From an uncultured Alphaproteobacteria bacterium (GTDB lineage: Bacteria; Pseudomonadota; Alphaproteobacteria; Rhodobacterales; Rhodobacteraceae), in contig CACFXF010000013.1 in NCBI GenBank assembly GCA_902570265.1, positions 1-44,719 of the forward strand: a stretch of DNA of 44,719 nt. The letters are read 5' to 3'. Positions 44,511 to 44,719 of the stretch are shown here, in pieces. The notes under the pieces were generated by a model. The model ran no database searches, had not been told where the DNA came from, and worked only from the letters and a program-made list of their open reading frames with translations. The position numbers and the translations under genes are program-made. The stretch's first letter is position 1. Each line of letters begins with the position of its first letter.

Positions 44511-44719
44511 CAAAAGCAAATATACAATATTCAGCTAAAGCTGAAGTTTCAAATCTTTACGTAAGGCGCTCATTTTATGAGAAAGCTATTATCAATTTAA
44601 AAAAAGCTCCAGTCACTGCTTGGATAGGAATGATTATAGTTACTTTTTATTTTTTTGTAGCTACTTTTGCACCACTTTTGGCGCCTTATGGAGAAGCTCA
44701 AATTTTTAAAGTCCCATAT
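44507..44719 (+). CDS. Dpp/Opp-type ABC transporter permease (DppC-like), cut by window edge
   Basis: The first 71 codons are present. They read through a soluble N-terminus with YVRRSFYEKAIINLKKAPVT and then a hydrophobic helix WIGMIIVTFYFFVATFAPLL followed by APYGE, which is the normal N-terminus of DppC/OppC permeases. ATG 44507 overlaps the stop of the DppB-like gene (ATGA), so it is the second permease of the same transporter. Confidence 0.85.
   Translation, partial: MTKANIQYSAKAEVSNLYVRRSFYEKAIINLKKAPVTAWIGMIIVTFYFFVATFAPLLAPYGEAQIFKVPY

Noticed and set aside
1-44719. tRNA, rRNA, CRISPR, insertion sequence or prophage
   Set aside because: No cloverleaf, rRNA core, spaced direct repeats, transposase or phage gene was recognised on either strand.

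Overview
The window is about 70% A+T and packed with genes. It looks like a piece of the chromosome of a streamlined, AT-rich, probably marine alphaproteobacterium. Three things support this. Several neighbourhoods are typical of Alphaproteobacteria: ubiA/rsmE/gshA, pyrB-pyrC-plsY, SDR-uvrC-pgsA-moaD-moaE and yqgE beside a DsbD-type protein. Glutathione is made by the plant-type GshA seen in that class. Demethylation genes of the dimethylglycine/sarcosine type are abundant. The exact lineage is inference. I see no rRNA, tRNA, CRISPR array, insertion sequence or prophage.

Layout. 1-2997: the 5' end of an acyl-CoA dehydrogenase, a TsaC/Sua5 gene broken by one frameshift in an A run, yqgE and a DsbD-N-like periplasmic protein. 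3006-7852: an RND efflux pump and its adaptor. 7967-9353: moaB and a degenerate uracil-DNA glycosylase-like protein. 9460-12296: pyrB, an apparently inactive pyrC homologue and plsY. 12310-18611: gshA, rsmE, ubiA, moaE, moaD, pgsA and uvrC. 18866-20470: a short-chain dehydrogenase and an S49 peptidase. 20620-24512: a family III CoA-transferase, a Tas-type aldo/keto reductase and a two-gene YadG/YadH-like ABC exporter.

24520-33375 is the metabolically most distinctive part, all on the minus strand: phosphate acetyltransferase, glutaryl-CoA dehydrogenase, two consecutive FAD-oxidase/GcvT fusion proteins of the dimethylglycine/sarcosine dehydrogenase type, and an MttB-family methyltransferase without an in-frame amber codon. 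The last three genes are tightly coupled and probably form a catabolic pathway for N-methylated compounds such as betaines or methylamines. No corrinoid protein is encoded beside them.

33546-36383 holds an omega-amino acid:pyruvate aminotransferase and a SelO/YdiU protein AMPylase. 36443-39727 is a B12 uptake unit: a minus-strand cobalamin riboswitch, a btuB-like TonB-dependent receptor and its own tonB. 39764-44719 holds a thioredoxin-like protein, rpe, a persulfide-dioxygenase-like metallo-hydrolase, a CitE-like CoA ester lyase, a rhodanese, and the first two permease genes of a Dpp/Opp-type transporter, the second cut by the window edge.

Many starts appear to be TTG or GTG, and neighbouring genes commonly overlap by 1-14 bp. 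Both fit a compact genome. All functional calls rest on motifs read by eye; no database search was run.
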